A stretch of DNA of 35,642 nt from Sphingobacteriales bacterium (GCA_023251235.1 JAHEZE010000024.1:1-35642), one strand, 5' to 3'. Positions 16,303 to 25,162 are shown, numbered from the stretch's first letter. Program-made: numbers and translations. The notes: a model not told the origin generated them from the sequence alone.

Positions 16303-16806
16303 ATGAAAATTAAATACATGGGCATTCGCATTTTTATAACCGGCGGCACTTTTGATAAGGAATATAATGAACTGAACGGGCAGCTTTATTTTAAAGACAC
16401 TCACCTGAACGAACTTTTGGAAATGGGCCGCAGCCTGGTACCTGTTGTAATAAGAACACTGATGATGATCGACAGCCTGGAAATGAAAGAACAAGACAGG
16501 GAATTGATTGCTCATCAATGCAATCATTGTGAAGAAGACAGAATAGTGATTACACACGGAACAGATACCATGGTTGAAACCGCAAAGGTGCTGGCAGAAA
16601 AAGTAAAGAGTAAAACAATAGTACTTACCGGCGCGATGATACCTATCAAGTTCGGAAGCAGTGATGGGTTGTTTAATCTTGGAAGTGCACTGGCATTTGC
16701 CCAAACTTTACCTGCTGGTGTGTATGTTGCAATGAATGGTCTTTATTTTTCCTGGGATAATGTTAGAAAGAATAAACAAACAGGTGTTTTTGAAGAACTA
16801 AATTGA
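16303..16806 (+). CDS. Single-domain asparaginase-like protein
   Basis: A 167-aa protein equal to the N-terminal domain only of L-asparaginases (usually about 330 aa). Catalytic elements are present: T16 in TGGTFDKEY, the T87-D88 pair in THGTDTM, and K116 in AMIPIKFGSSDG. The smaller C-terminal domain, which completes the active site across the dimer in E. coli enzymes, is absent, and the gene ends cleanly rather than in a frameshift. Such short forms recur in bacteria; whether they hydrolyse asparagine is not established. An internal ATG at 16318 is an alternative start. The 3' end overlaps the convergent acyltransferase gene by 9 bp. Confidence 0.85.
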   Translation: MKIKYMGIRIFITGGTFDKEYNELNGQLYFKDTHLNELLEMGRSLVPVVIRTLMMIDSLEMKEQDRELIAHQCNHCEEDRIVITHGTDTMVETAKVLAEKVKSKTIVLTGAMIPIKFGSSDGLFNLGSALAFAQTLPAGVYVAMNGLYFSWDNVRKNKQTGVFEELN

Positions 16807-17376
16807 TGAATACTGATAGTTTTCCAAAAGATGGGCAAGACCCTTTTCAGGATAATACCCTTTTATCGGAGCAAAAAACTCAATGATCTTTCTAAAATCA
16901 GCGACTTCATCTCCTGAAGCATAAAATGGTTCTGCTATGCTCAATTCTTTTTTACTGTAATCAAAGCCTACCATTATTATAGGTACGTTGGCTTTTTTGG
17001 CAATATTGTAAAAACCGGTTCTCAGGCGTTCTACTTTTTTTCTTGTGCCTTCAGGAGAAAGAGCTATATATAAATTATCTGCTGCAAAGAATTTATCTAC
17101 CACCTGGTCCACTACGCCATGCTTGCTGAAACGGTTAACCGGGGTGCCACCCAGCCAACGGAATAAAAGTCCAAAGGGGCCCTTGAACAATTCTTCTTTG
17201 CCTAAAAATTTACCGTGTTTTATTTTCAACACACTGCGAAAAGCAATACCTATAAGAAAATCTTTCCAATAAGTATGGGGAGCAACAATAATAATTGCTT
17301 TCTTCAAATGATGAGGAAAATTATTCAAAGCTTTCCAACCGCTAAGCTTCAGGTATAATTTCCAGAAAAAAAGCAT
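16798..17376 (-). CDS. PlsC-like 1-acylglycerol-3-phosphate acyltransferase
   Basis: A 192-aa acyltransferase. The catalytic HxxxxD is H-T-Y-W-K-D in APHTYWKDF; GTPVNRF and SPEGTRKK provide the glycerol-phosphate binding blocks; VPIIMVGFDY is the last conserved block. Family members acylate lysophosphatidate or related lipids at the inner membrane. It is shorter than typical PlsC (about 240 aa) and resembles the compact acyltransferases of Bacteroidota, so the acceptor may be another lipid. It is convergent with, and overlaps, the asparaginase gene. Confidence 0.88.
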   Translation of the reverse strand: MLFFWKLYLKLSGWKALNNFPHHLKKAIIIVAPHTYWKDFLIGIAFRSVLKIKHGKFLGKEELFKGPFGLLFRWLGGTPVNRFSKHGVVDQVVDKFFAADNLYIALSPEGTRKKVERLRTGFYNIAKKANVPIIMVGFDYSKKELSIAEPFYASGDEVADFRKIIEFFAPIKGYYPEKGLAHLLENYQYSSI

Positions 17377-17546
17377 AGTTCTATATCTGTTTAATTGAAG
17401 TTAAGTATTATACCAATAGAATGGTTGTATGTAATAAATGAACCCGATCATTGAAATTATCCATGTTTATTTTGTTATTATATCAAGTTTATATTTAAGT
17501 TTACATTGTATTAATTTATGATTAACTAACACCATTGAATTCTTTC

Positions 17547-18710
17547 ATGCAACATGCATCTAAGCATACAAATCTTCTGAAGGCCGAACCATATTTTATC
17601 TGGGTACTGGCGCCGCAACTGGAAACCGACGATCCCAATCTTAAACACTATTACGACTTCGATGCAAATATCGGTGAGTTTACAAGAGCATTTAATGAAT
17701 TGAAAATGCAATGGAAATGGCAATACGTTACAATCAAGAACTTTAAAAGTGTCATTGACTACATAGCTGAATCAGCAAACGGGCATATTCCCATTGTATT
17801 TAATTTATGCGATGGGGATGAAGTAAACGGAGCACCGGGTTTATCTGTTATTAAATACCTCGAGGAAAAAAGTCTTATTTCTACGGGGGCAAGGGAAGCC
17901 TATTATTATCTTACGACTTCTAAAATCACCATGAAGCAAGCCTTTGATAGGGCCCGCATTCCAACAGCACCATGGTTGTCCATAACAAATGCGAAGCAGG
18001 ATCTTAGGGGGTATTGTAATAAAACGGGGACGCCATTAATTGTTAAACCGGCTGTATCCGGCGGTAGTATGGGCCTGGGTGTGAAAAATGTGGTGAACAA
18101 CGATGAAGAGCTTGCAACACTTGTTCATGAATTGTATAACGGTTATCATGGCTGGGATTTTACTTTCGGTGGGTTAGTTGCTGAAAAATTTATTACCGGT
18201 CCGGAGTTCACCACTTTTGTAGTGGGATCTTATAACCAGCCAAAACAAGCCTTTATTTATCAGCCGGTAGAAAGAATATTTAATAAGCGGTTACCAGAGC
18301 ATGAAAAATTTCTTTCTTTCGATCGTCTCTGGGAAACATACGAAGACGAAAAACCCTGTGGCAATGGCGTATATGAGGATTTTTATAATTATCATAAACC
18401 GGACTCTTCGCTGAATGATGCCCTCTGTAAAATAACATGGGATGCCTTTTGTGCGGTGGAGGGTACAGGTTATGGACGTATTGATATAAGAATGGATAAA
18501 GAAACAGGTAAATTGTTTATCCTGGAAGTAAATGCTCAATGCGGATTGAGCGAAGACGAAAACCACACTTCAATCGGGGCAATGGTTCGCCTGGGTAAAC
18601 ATGGATTCAGTCATATGGTCGGCGCAATTCTTGAAAACGCATTGCTTACCAAAATAAAACCGGCAACCGTTCGGAAAGCCCGTAAAAAATCAGTGAAGCA
18701 ACTTCGCTAA
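17547..18710 (+). CDS. ATP-grasp ligase, D-Ala-D-Ala ligase-like
   Basis: A 387-aa ATP-grasp protein. The N-terminal Rossmann-like part includes FNLCDGDEVNGAPG (85-98). The ATP-grasp core has VKPAVSGGSMGLGV (K167 and the SGGS loop), GPEFT with E219, and the metal-binding D312 and E327-V-N329 (RIDIR, FILEVNAQ). These enzymes activate a carboxylate as an acyl phosphate and join it to an amine. The loop after EVN differs from true Ddl (NTxPG), so D-Ala-D-Ala synthesis is unlikely. The tail is basic (KPATVRKARKKSVKQLR). It is a tandem paralogue of the next gene, 35 bp away. A TTG start at 17535 would add four residues; I prefer the ATG. Confidence 0.88.
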   Translation: MQHASKHTNLLKAEPYFIWVLAPQLETDDPNLKHYYDFDANIGEFTRAFNELKMQWKWQYVTIKNFKSVIDYIAESANGHIPIVFNLCDGDEVNGAPGLSVIKYLEEKSLISTGAREAYYYLTTSKITMKQAFDRARIPTAPWLSITNAKQDLRGYCNKTGTPLIVKPAVSGGSMGLGVKNVVNNDEELATLVHELYNGYHGWDFTFGGLVAEKFITGPEFTTFVVGSYNQPKQAFIYQPVERIFNKRLPEHEKFLSFDRLWETYEDEKPCGNGVYEDFYNYHKPDSSLNDALCKITWDAFCAVEGTGYGRIDIRMDKETGKLFILEVNAQCGLSEDENHTSIGAMVRLGKHGFSHMVGAILENALLTKIKPATVRKARKKSVKQLR

Positions 18711-18745
18711 AGATTTTTCTGTAACTATACATATAAATTGACTGT

Positions 18746-20209
18746 ATGAAGATTTGTGTTTTGCAACCCGACTATTCCCCTTCCAAAGTAGATTACCAGT
18801 ATTATGATCCGGCCCGTAATCTTTCATCTCTTATTCCTGAAGCTCAGGTGGATCATGTATTGGTAAATAAACTGACTACTTACAAACAATTAAAAGAGCT
18901 GAAGAAAAAAAACTATGATTGCTATGTAAACCTCTGCGAAGGATATCCTGATTGGGAAGTACCCGGGTATGATATATATTTCAATGCAGAACTGCTGAAT
19001 TTGCCTGTTACCGGGCCAGGGACCAAATTGTTTGATGTGCCTAAACGGATCATGAAATATGTAGCGTATTGTGAAGGAGTAAGAATCCCGGCATACACAC
19101 TTATTCATTCAATGAATGAAATAGAGAAGAATATTACTCATTTAAACTATCCTCTCTTTGTAAAACCGGCGCATATCGGGGACAGCATCGGTGTAGATGA
19201 ACATTCTCTCATACATAATAAAGAAGAGCTTTTAAAAAAATGTTCTACAATCATTGATGAATATGGTCCGCTGTTAATTGAAGAATATATTGCCGGCAGA
19301 GAATTTACTGTACTGGTGGCGGCAAATGCGGAAAACGAAAAAGAGTGCACGGTCTTCAGGCCAATAGAATATATTTTTCCTGAAGGAAAGGAATTTAAAA
19401 CCTATGCGCTCAAAACTTCTGAACTTCATCCCGATTGCAATCATGCCTGTGATGATCCTGAACTGGATAAACAACTACGTGAAGCGGCCCGCAGAATTTT
19501 TATTGGATTCGGTGGTGTTGGTTATGCAAGAATGGATTTCAGGGTGAATGATAAAAATGAAGTTTATTTTCTGGAACTCAATTTTACCTGCTCTGTTTTT
19601 TATACCGATGGTTATGAAGGTTCGGCTGATTTTATTTTAAAGTTTGATGGCATTGGTCAGGCTGGATTCTTACGACATATTATTAAAGAGGCAATAGCAC
19701 GTCATCAGCGGAAACAAAATTGTTTTGATATTCGGGGCAATTCCATTTCAGGATTTGGAATTTATGCCAACGGGGATTTAGTGGCAGGAGATATCGTTTT
19801 TAATGGCGAAGAAAAATCACAACGATTGGTTACCCGCCGGCACGTTAATCAGAACTGGAGCGAAAATGATAAAGAACATTTCCGTCGTTATGCCTATCCT
19901 ATCAGCAAAGAAGTTTTCATAATCTGGGATAATGATCCACAGGAATGGGCTCCCCAAAATCATAGCTGCGATGCTAATTGTGCCTATGACGGATTAAATG
20001 TTATTACACTTCGTGATATAAAAAAGGGAGAGGAGCTTACCTTGGATTATGCCCAATTTTTGGATAAGAATATGGAGCCTTTTCATTGCAACTGCGGCTC
20101 AATCAACTGCCGTGGGTTAATAATGGGTATGCCCAACAACTCCATTACTCACCGTGAAACCTTATTGGTAAAAACAAATAAAGAGGTAAAAGCAAGAACC
20201 GGTTCATAG
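18746..20209 (+). CDS. ATP-grasp ligase fused to SET-domain methyltransferase
   Basis: A 487-aa fusion. Residues 1-320 are an ATP-grasp ligase like the previous gene: VNLCEGYPDWEVPG (61-74), FVKPAHIGDSIGV with K140, IEEYIAGREFT, and metal-binding D264 and E277-L-N279. Residues about 333-457 form a full SET domain: GFGIYANGDLVAGDI (the SAM-binding GxG start), N405-H406-S407-C408, LRDIKKGEELTLDY with catalytic-type Y435, and a post-SET C448-N-C450-G-S-I-N-C455. The C408 plus three post-SET cysteines match the zinc site of eukaryotic-type lysine methyltransferases. No known pathway fits; a lysine-methylating step coupled to peptide or amide ligation is an inference. Acylphosphatase follows 15 bp downstream. 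Confidence 0.9.
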   Translation: MKICVLQPDYSPSKVDYQYYDPARNLSSLIPEAQVDHVLVNKLTTYKQLKELKKKNYDCYVNLCEGYPDWEVPGYDIYFNAELLNLPVTGPGTKLFDVPKRIMKYVAYCEGVRIPAYTLIHSMNEIEKNITHLNYPLFVKPAHIGDSIGVDEHSLIHNKEELLKKCSTIIDEYGPLLIEEYIAGREFTVLVAANAENEKECTVFRPIEYIFPEGKEFKTYALKTSELHPDCNHACDDPELDKQLREAARRIFIGFGGVGYARMDFRVNDKNEVYFLELNFTCSVFYTDGYEGSADFILKFDGIGQAGFLRHIIKEAIARHQRKQNCFDIRGNSISGFGIYANGDLVAGDIVFNGEEKSQRLVTRRHVNQNWSENDKEHFRRYAYPISKEVFIIWDNDPQEWAPQNHSCDANCAYDGLNVITLRDIKKGEELTLDYAQFLDKNMEPFHCNCGSINCRGLIMGMPNNSITHRETLLVKTNKEVKARTGS

Positions 20210-20224
20210 ACGTAATTTGGTTTT

Positions 20225-20494
20225 ATGAAAACCATCCGGCTGATAGTAAAAGGCAAAGTGCAGGGTGTATTTTACAGAGCTTATGCAAAAGATATAGCCG
20301 ATCAGCTTGGCATAACAGGATGGGCGAAAAATCTTCCCGATAAAAATGTTGAAATAATTGTCACGGCAAACGACAAACTGCTACGACAGTTTGTTGAGCG
20401 CTGCAAACAGGGCCCGCCCAGGGCTAACGTGGATGAAGTAATCATTGAGGAGTTAAATATCGGGGAGTTCAATGGTTTCAGGATAATCAGGTAA
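20225..20494 (+). CDS. acyP: Acylphosphatase
   Basis: An 89-aa acylphosphatase of normal length. The phosphate loop is GKVQGVFYR with catalytic R18, and N36 in GWAKN positions the water. It hydrolyses carboxyl-phosphate mixed anhydrides in the cytoplasm. It lies 15 bp after the ATP-grasp/SET gene and 20 bp before an M1 peptidase gene, so it is almost certainly co-transcribed. ATP-grasp ligases make acyl-phosphate intermediates, which gives a possible but unproven link. Confidence 0.95.
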   Translation: MKTIRLIVKGKVQGVFYRAYAKDIADQLGITGWAKNLPDKNVEIIVTANDKLLRQFVERCKQGPPRANVDEVIIEELNIGEFNGFRIIR

Positions 20495-20514
20495 CTTCAA
20501 TAAAACTCCTTGTT

Positions 20515-22107
20515 ATGCGAAAATTTTTCTTCTCTCTGACAATCTTTGTTGCTATTCATCTTCCTGCACAAAATCTTAAATCTGGCGGTGTTCTCAAACC
20601 CGAACAGGCCATCATGGATATACGGCATTATACCGTTGCACTGGATGTGGACCCGGTGCAAAAATCTATTAATGGGTATGCTGAAATTGATTTTAACCTT
20701 CTAAAACCCACTGGTAATTTATTATTTGATTTCTGGCATGGGCTTACCATCAGTCAGCTTTGGGTAAATGGAAAAACAAATACTTATACTCACACCAATG
20801 ATGATTATATAAAAATTTCATTAGCACAGGAATTGCCCGTAGGAAAAGTGAAAGTGAAAATTGCTTATGCTGGTAAACCTGCAATAGCTGTGAGACCGCC
20901 ATGGACTGGCGGTTTTCAATGGGAAAAAGATACAATTGGTAATCCCTGGATTGCTATTACCTGCCAGGGCGAAGGAGCAAAAATTTATTTTCCCTGCAAG
21001 GATCATCCCAGTGATGAACCGAATGAAGGCGCCGATCTGATTATTACCGTTCCTAAAGGTTTAGTGGTGGCCGGTCCGGGGTTGCTTCAAAATGTAATTA
21101 CAAAAAAAGATAAATCTACGTATCACTGGAAAACAAATTATACTATCAGCAATTATTGTATTGTTTTCAATATTGCAAAATACAAAGTGACCAAAAGAAT
21201 TTATACAACTATTAATGGCAACAATGTGCCGATGGAGTATTATGTGCTGGAACAAAATTTAGATAAAGCAGAGCATTTGCTTGATTTGTATGAACAATCC
21301 TGTCACATTCAGGAAAAATATTTTGGCGAGTACCCGTGGGTAAAGGAAGCCATCCGTGCTTCTGAAACGCCGCATCTTGGTATGGAGCATCAAACCAATA
21401 TTGCTTATGGTAATAAATACAGGTATGAAAAATTAGGCGGCAAAGATTTTGACTGGTTATTACATCACGAGTTTGGACATGAATGGTGGGCAAACAAAGT
21501 CACTAACCGGGATTGGGCGCATATGTGGATACAGGAAGGTATTTGCAGCTTTGGCGATGCCATGGCAACAAGAGAACTGGCCGGCGAAGAAGCATACCTT
21601 AAAAGAATGCAGCAAACCGCCAGGAACATAAAAAATAAATTCCCGGTGGTAAGGGGTGATGAAGTGGATTCCGATAGCGCTTATCAAGGAGATATTTATG
21701 GCAAGGGGGCTTTCTTCATGCATACACTCCGGTATATTATGGGAGATGATGTTTTTTTCCCGACCATAAAAAAATTAGCTACCGATCCGCAATACACTTA
21801 TGACAATACGGTTGTTACTTCCGATGTTGAAAAATTGTTTAGCGCTGCATATGGCAAAAGCCTGGAACCCATTTTTCATCTTTTCCTTTATACAACTGAT
21901 AAACTGGAAGTGTATGTAAAGCAAACCGAAGAAAATAAATATTTAATTCAATTACTTAATCTTGATATGTCAATCCCGATAGATGTTCAGACAGATGCGG
22001 GTATTCAACGTCTCATAATTGATAAGAAAGGAGTATCTGTTACAAGTAAAACTGCCATACAGGTTGATCCCAAAGTGTATTATCTGAAAAAACTGATTAT
22101 AGAATAA
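20515..22107 (+). CDS. Exported M1 family metallopeptidase
   Basis: A 530-aa M1 aminopeptidase with a signal peptide (MRKFFFSLTIFVAIHLPAQ). The N-terminal beta domain (about 30-230) precedes the thermolysin-like domain: GMEHQ replaces the usual GAMEN exopeptidase motif, and zinc is bound by H318-E319-F-G-H322 with E341 (IQEG) 19 residues on. It lacks the long C-terminal helical domain of PepN and stops after a short beta-like tail. It is expected in the periplasm or outer membrane. Co-transcription with acylphosphatase is likely, and a second M1 gene follows by 52 bp. Confidence 0.93.
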   Translation: MRKFFFSLTIFVAIHLPAQNLKSGGVLKPEQAIMDIRHYTVALDVDPVQKSINGYAEIDFNLLKPTGNLLFDFWHGLTISQLWVNGKTNTYTHTNDDYIKISLAQELPVGKVKVKIAYAGKPAIAVRPPWTGGFQWEKDTIGNPWIAITCQGEGAKIYFPCKDHPSDEPNEGADLIITVPKGLVVAGPGLLQNVITKKDKSTYHWKTNYTISNYCIVFNIAKYKVTKRIYTTINGNNVPMEYYVLEQNLDKAEHLLDLYEQSCHIQEKYFGEYPWVKEAIRASETPHLGMEHQTNIAYGNKYRYEKLGGKDFDWLLHHEFGHEWWANKVTNRDWAHMWIQEGICSFGDAMATRELAGEEAYLKRMQQTARNIKNKFPVVRGDEVDSDSAYQGDIYGKGAFFMHTLRYIMGDDVFFPTIKKLATDPQYTYDNTVVTSDVEKLFSAAYGKSLEPIFHLFLYTTDKLEVYVKQTEENKYLIQLLNLDMSIPIDVQTDAGIQRLIIDKKGVSVTSKTAIQVDPKVYYLKKLIIE

Positions 22108-22159
22108 GATAGTAGTAATACCATTTTATCCATCAGGCCTTTGTTGTAATTTTCCATTC

Positions 22160-24097
22160 ATGAAAAGATTTTTTATAAGCCTGCTGGTTATAGGCAGCAA
22201 ATCCTTTTCCCAGCATGAAATTCCTTTATGCAAAACAACCGAAGATATTGCTTTCAACGAGAGATCTTCTTTTCAAAGAACAATTCTGGTGGCCAGATCT
22301 TCAGCTTCCTCCAATTTCCAGGTAAGTTATTATCGTTGTATTTGGGATATTGACCCTGCCGTTAGGGTTGTTAAAGGAAATATTACTTCGCATTTTACAA
22401 CCAATACAACAACCAATACGATCAGCTATGATCTTTCAGATCAATTGACGGTTGACAGTGTTTATTATCATGACAGTAAGACAAGCTTTTCAAGACCGGG
22501 AACCGATCTTTTGCAGATCAATTTTCCGGTTTCAATAAATGCCGGGCAAAAAGATTCGGTTACTGTTTTTTACCAAGGTATTCCCCCCTACTCTGGTTTT
22601 GGGACTTTTAATCAAACAACACACAATGGGGTGCCTGTTATCTGGACTTTATCCGAACCCTATGGTGCAAAAGACTGGTGGCCCTGCCGCAATGGTTTGG
22701 ATGATAAAGCAGATTCCATTGATATGATCATTTCCTGTCCTGATGCTTATCGTGCTTCTTCGAACGGAATGCTGGTAAACGAAACTGATAATGGAACCAT
22801 ACGAACTGCTTTTTACAAACACCGTTATCCTATTGCCTCTTACCTGGTAGCATTTGGAGTTACCAATTACAAAGTTTTAAATCATAGTGTACAACTTGGA
22901 AACATAAATCTTCCCATGATAACTTATTGCTACCCGGAAAGTGAAACTTCTTTTCAGTTGAATACGCCAAAAGTTTTACAGGCATTATCTCTTTATCACC
23001 AGTACTTTGGTGCTTATCCTTTTATCAATGAAAAATATGGTCATACCCAATTCAGTTGGGGAGGAGGCATGGAACATCAAACCAACAGTTTCATTATAAC
23101 ACCTGAAGAAAACTTGATGGCGCATGAACTGGCACATCAATGGTTTGGAGATAAAGTCACCTGCGGCAGCTGGCAGGATATCTGGCTGAATGAGGGCTTT
23201 GCTACTTATCTTTCTTATTTCTATTTTGAAAAAATTGATCCGGCTGGTCATTTAAACCGCTTAAAAAATCTAAGCAATTCAACTACCAGTGCACCAGACG
23301 GCTCGGTTTGGGTAAATGACACAGCAAACATTAACCGCATTTTTAGTGGAAGACTTTCTTATAACAAAGGAGCTTATGTGTTGCACATGCTCCGGTGGGT
23401 TTTAGGGGATACTCTTTTCTTTCGTGGAATAAGACAGTATTTGAGTGATCCGAAACTTGCTTATGGATTTGCAAGAACAGATGATTTAAAAAGAAACCTG
23501 GAACAGGTGAGTGGAAAAGATTTTTCAGAATTTTTTAAAGACTGGTTTACCGGGCAGGGATATCCGGCTTATACGGTAAAGTGGACACAGAACAATAATA
23601 GCTGGGCCAGAATTACAATCAGCCAGGTCACATCCCATGCATCTGTTTCATTTTTTGAAATGCCGTTAGCATTGAACTTTAAAAATGCCACCCAGGAAAA
23701 AACTGTAGTAGTAAATAGTAGTACTAACAATGAAATATTTTGGGAAAACATCGGGTTCAAAGCTGATACTGTAATAATTGATCCGGAATATTGGGTGCTT
23801 TCAAGAAATAATATATCAGTTAAAGAGAATGCCATAACGACAATGGTGAATGATATTAAATTATACCCGATACCTGCAACTACCGGGATTACAATACGGA
23901 TAAGAAATCCATCCGGCAACGATTTCCAACTCAGGGTTTATAATACTGCCGGGCAATTGCTATCAACCAAACAAGTGACAACTTCCGGAAGGGATGAAGA
24001 AATTCAATTTAACTTCTCTCAATTACCAAGGGGAGTATATTTGTTACGTCTCGAAGCCGGTGATTTCCATTTAACCCGCCGGATTGTTTTGAAATAA
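22160..24097 (+). CDS. Secreted M1 metallopeptidase with T9SS sorting domain
   Basis: A 645-aa M1 peptidase. A signal peptide (MKRFFISLLVIGSKSFSQ) is followed by the beta domain and catalytic domain: GGGMEHQ (exopeptidase motif), zinc ligands H322-E323-L-A-H326 and E345 in WLNEG. After about residue 560 is a type IX secretion type A sorting domain: KLYPIPATTGITIRI, LRVYNTAGQLL, FSQLPRGVYLLRLEAG, and the final TRRIVLK. The protein should therefore cross the outer membrane and be cell-surface or released. The upstream M1 paralogue lacks this tail and should stay in the envelope. Confidence 0.95.
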   Translation: MKRFFISLLVIGSKSFSQHEIPLCKTTEDIAFNERSSFQRTILVARSSASSNFQVSYYRCIWDIDPAVRVVKGNITSHFTTNTTTNTISYDLSDQLTVDSVYYHDSKTSFSRPGTDLLQINFPVSINAGQKDSVTVFYQGIPPYSGFGTFNQTTHNGVPVIWTLSEPYGAKDWWPCRNGLDDKADSIDMIISCPDAYRASSNGMLVNETDNGTIRTAFYKHRYPIASYLVAFGVTNYKVLNHSVQLGNINLPMITYCYPESETSFQLNTPKVLQALSLYHQYFGAYPFINEKYGHTQFSWGGGMEHQTNSFIITPEENLMAHELAHQWFGDKVTCGSWQDIWLNEGFATYLSYFYFEKIDPAGHLNRLKNLSNSTTSAPDGSVWVNDTANINRIFSGRLSYNKGAYVLHMLRWVLGDTLFFRGIRQYLSDPKLAYGFARTDDLKRNLEQVSGKDFSEFFKDWFTGQGYPAYTVKWTQNNNSWARITISQVTSHASVSFFEMPLALNFKNATQEKTVVVNSSTNNEIFWENIGFKADTVIIDPEYWVLSRNNISVKENAITTMVNDIKLYPIPATTGITIRIRNPSGNDFQLRVYNTAGQLLSTKQVTTSGRDEEIQFNFSQLPRGVYLLRLEAGDFHLTRRIVLK

Positions 24098-24111
24098 TTT
24101 ATAAATTTTGA

Positions 24112-24879
24112 ATGGCAAGGCGAAAAAAGAAATCTTATACAAGCTGGCAGTTCTTACTGGCCTTTTTTCTTATGTTGGCGATTATCATATTAGGATATGA
24201 ATGGTGGAATAGCCATCGTTCAAAGTTTGTACACTATGCAGCATTTGGAATTTCTATACCTGAAAATTTTTCTATTCATGGCATAGATGTATCAAAGCAT
24301 CAGCAAACCATTGCCTGGGAAGAAGTAGAAGCTATGCAGGTAAAAAATATAAAAATAGGGTTTGCTTTTATAAAGGCAACGGAAGGAATCAGCAATACCG
24401 ATGCACAATTTTACCGCAACTGGAAAAAATCAAAAAGGGCCGGGATGATTCGCGGCGCCTATCATTTTTTTCTTGCCACAAAAGATGGAAGAGAACAAGC
24501 AGAAAATTTTATTAAAGCAGTTGATCTGGACGCAGGTGATCTGCCACCCGTAGTGGATATAGAACAAAGCTTTGGGGTTAGTACTTCTGTTTTGAAAAAT
24601 GAACTGAAAGAATGGCTTGACGTAGTGGAAAATTATTATGGAGTAAAGCCAATGATTTATACAAATGTGGATTTTTATAACCACTATCTGAATAAAGATT
24701 TTGACAGCTATCCTCTTTGGACAGCACACTATTTTCAATACGACGCACCACACATCAATCGTAACTGGGCTTTCTGGCAGCACAGCGAAGAGGGCAGAGT
24801 GAATGGTATTTTAACTAAAGTCGACTTTAATGTTTTTAATGGAGATTCTACAGCATTCAGAAACCTGCTGGTCAATTAA
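24112..24879 (+). CDS. Membrane-anchored GH25 lysozyme-like muramidase
   Basis: A 255-aa protein with a basic N-terminus (MARRKKK) and one membrane helix (about 13-29), so an inner-membrane anchor with the enzyme in the periplasm. The GH25 barrel has HGIDVSKHQ (D59), FAFIKATEG, GAYHFF, PVVDIE (D149 and E151, catalytic pair) and VDFNVFNG. The family cleaves the N-acetylmuramic acid beta-1,4 bond of peptidoglycan. It starts 14 bp after the M1 gene and is likely in the same operon. Confidence 0.93.
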   Translation: MARRKKKSYTSWQFLLAFFLMLAIIILGYEWWNSHRSKFVHYAAFGISIPENFSIHGIDVSKHQQTIAWEEVEAMQVKNIKIGFAFIKATEGISNTDAQFYRNWKKSKRAGMIRGAYHFFLATKDGREQAENFIKAVDLDAGDLPPVVDIEQSFGVSTSVLKNELKEWLDVVENYYGVKPMIYTNVDFYNHYLNKDFDSYPLWTAHYFQYDAPHINRNWAFWQHSEEGRVNGILTKVDFNVFNGDSTAFRNLLVN

Positions 24880-24895
24880 TTAGTTTTCGGCTGTC

Positions 24896-24928
24896 GTTTG
24901 ATTTAACTTATATTGGTAAAAATCAAAC
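24896..24928. promoter_or_regulatory. Inverted repeat before small membrane protein gene
   Basis: GTTTGATTT (24896-24904) and AAATCAAAC (24920-24928) form a perfect 9-bp inverted repeat with a 15-bp spacer, ending 9 bp before the ATG at 24938. No T run follows, so it is more likely a regulator site or leader structure than a terminator. Confidence 0.4.
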
Positions 24929-24937
24929 CGGTTAAAG

Positions 24938-25162
24938 ATGGCATTTGGCATGGATCCCGAGGTGACAAAGTATTTTAAAAAAATACTCAACTCACTGTTT
25001 GCTTTTTTAATATGGATGTTTATTAATATTACAGGCGGCATCTACTTCGGTCTTGCTTTCAGGGAACATTTCCCGCTTATTATAAATATTCTATTTTATT
25101 TGTGGCTGGCCCTTAGTCTTGGTTTATTGCTTTGGTATTATTTTAAAATATGGGGGAAGTAA
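24938..25162 (+). CDS. Small two-helix membrane protein (74 aa)
   Basis: A 74-aa membrane protein with two helices (about 18-38 and 45-67: LNSLFAFLIWMFINITGGIY and IINILFYLWLALSLGLLLW) and a short basic end. I do not recognise a named function. MAFGMDPEVTKYF is the preferred start; MDPEVT at 24950 is an alternative. It is 58 bp downstream of the GH25 gene, with an inverted repeat between them. Confidence 0.65.
   Translation: MAFGMDPEVTKYFKKILNSLFAFLIWMFINITGGIYFGLAFREHFPLIINILFYLWLALSLGLLLWYYFKIWGK

Noticed and set aside
17547-18710. Genuine D-alanine-D-alanine ligase (ddl)
   Set aside because: The loop after the EVN metal motif lacks the NTxPG sequence of Ddl, and the gene is paired with an unusual SET fusion.
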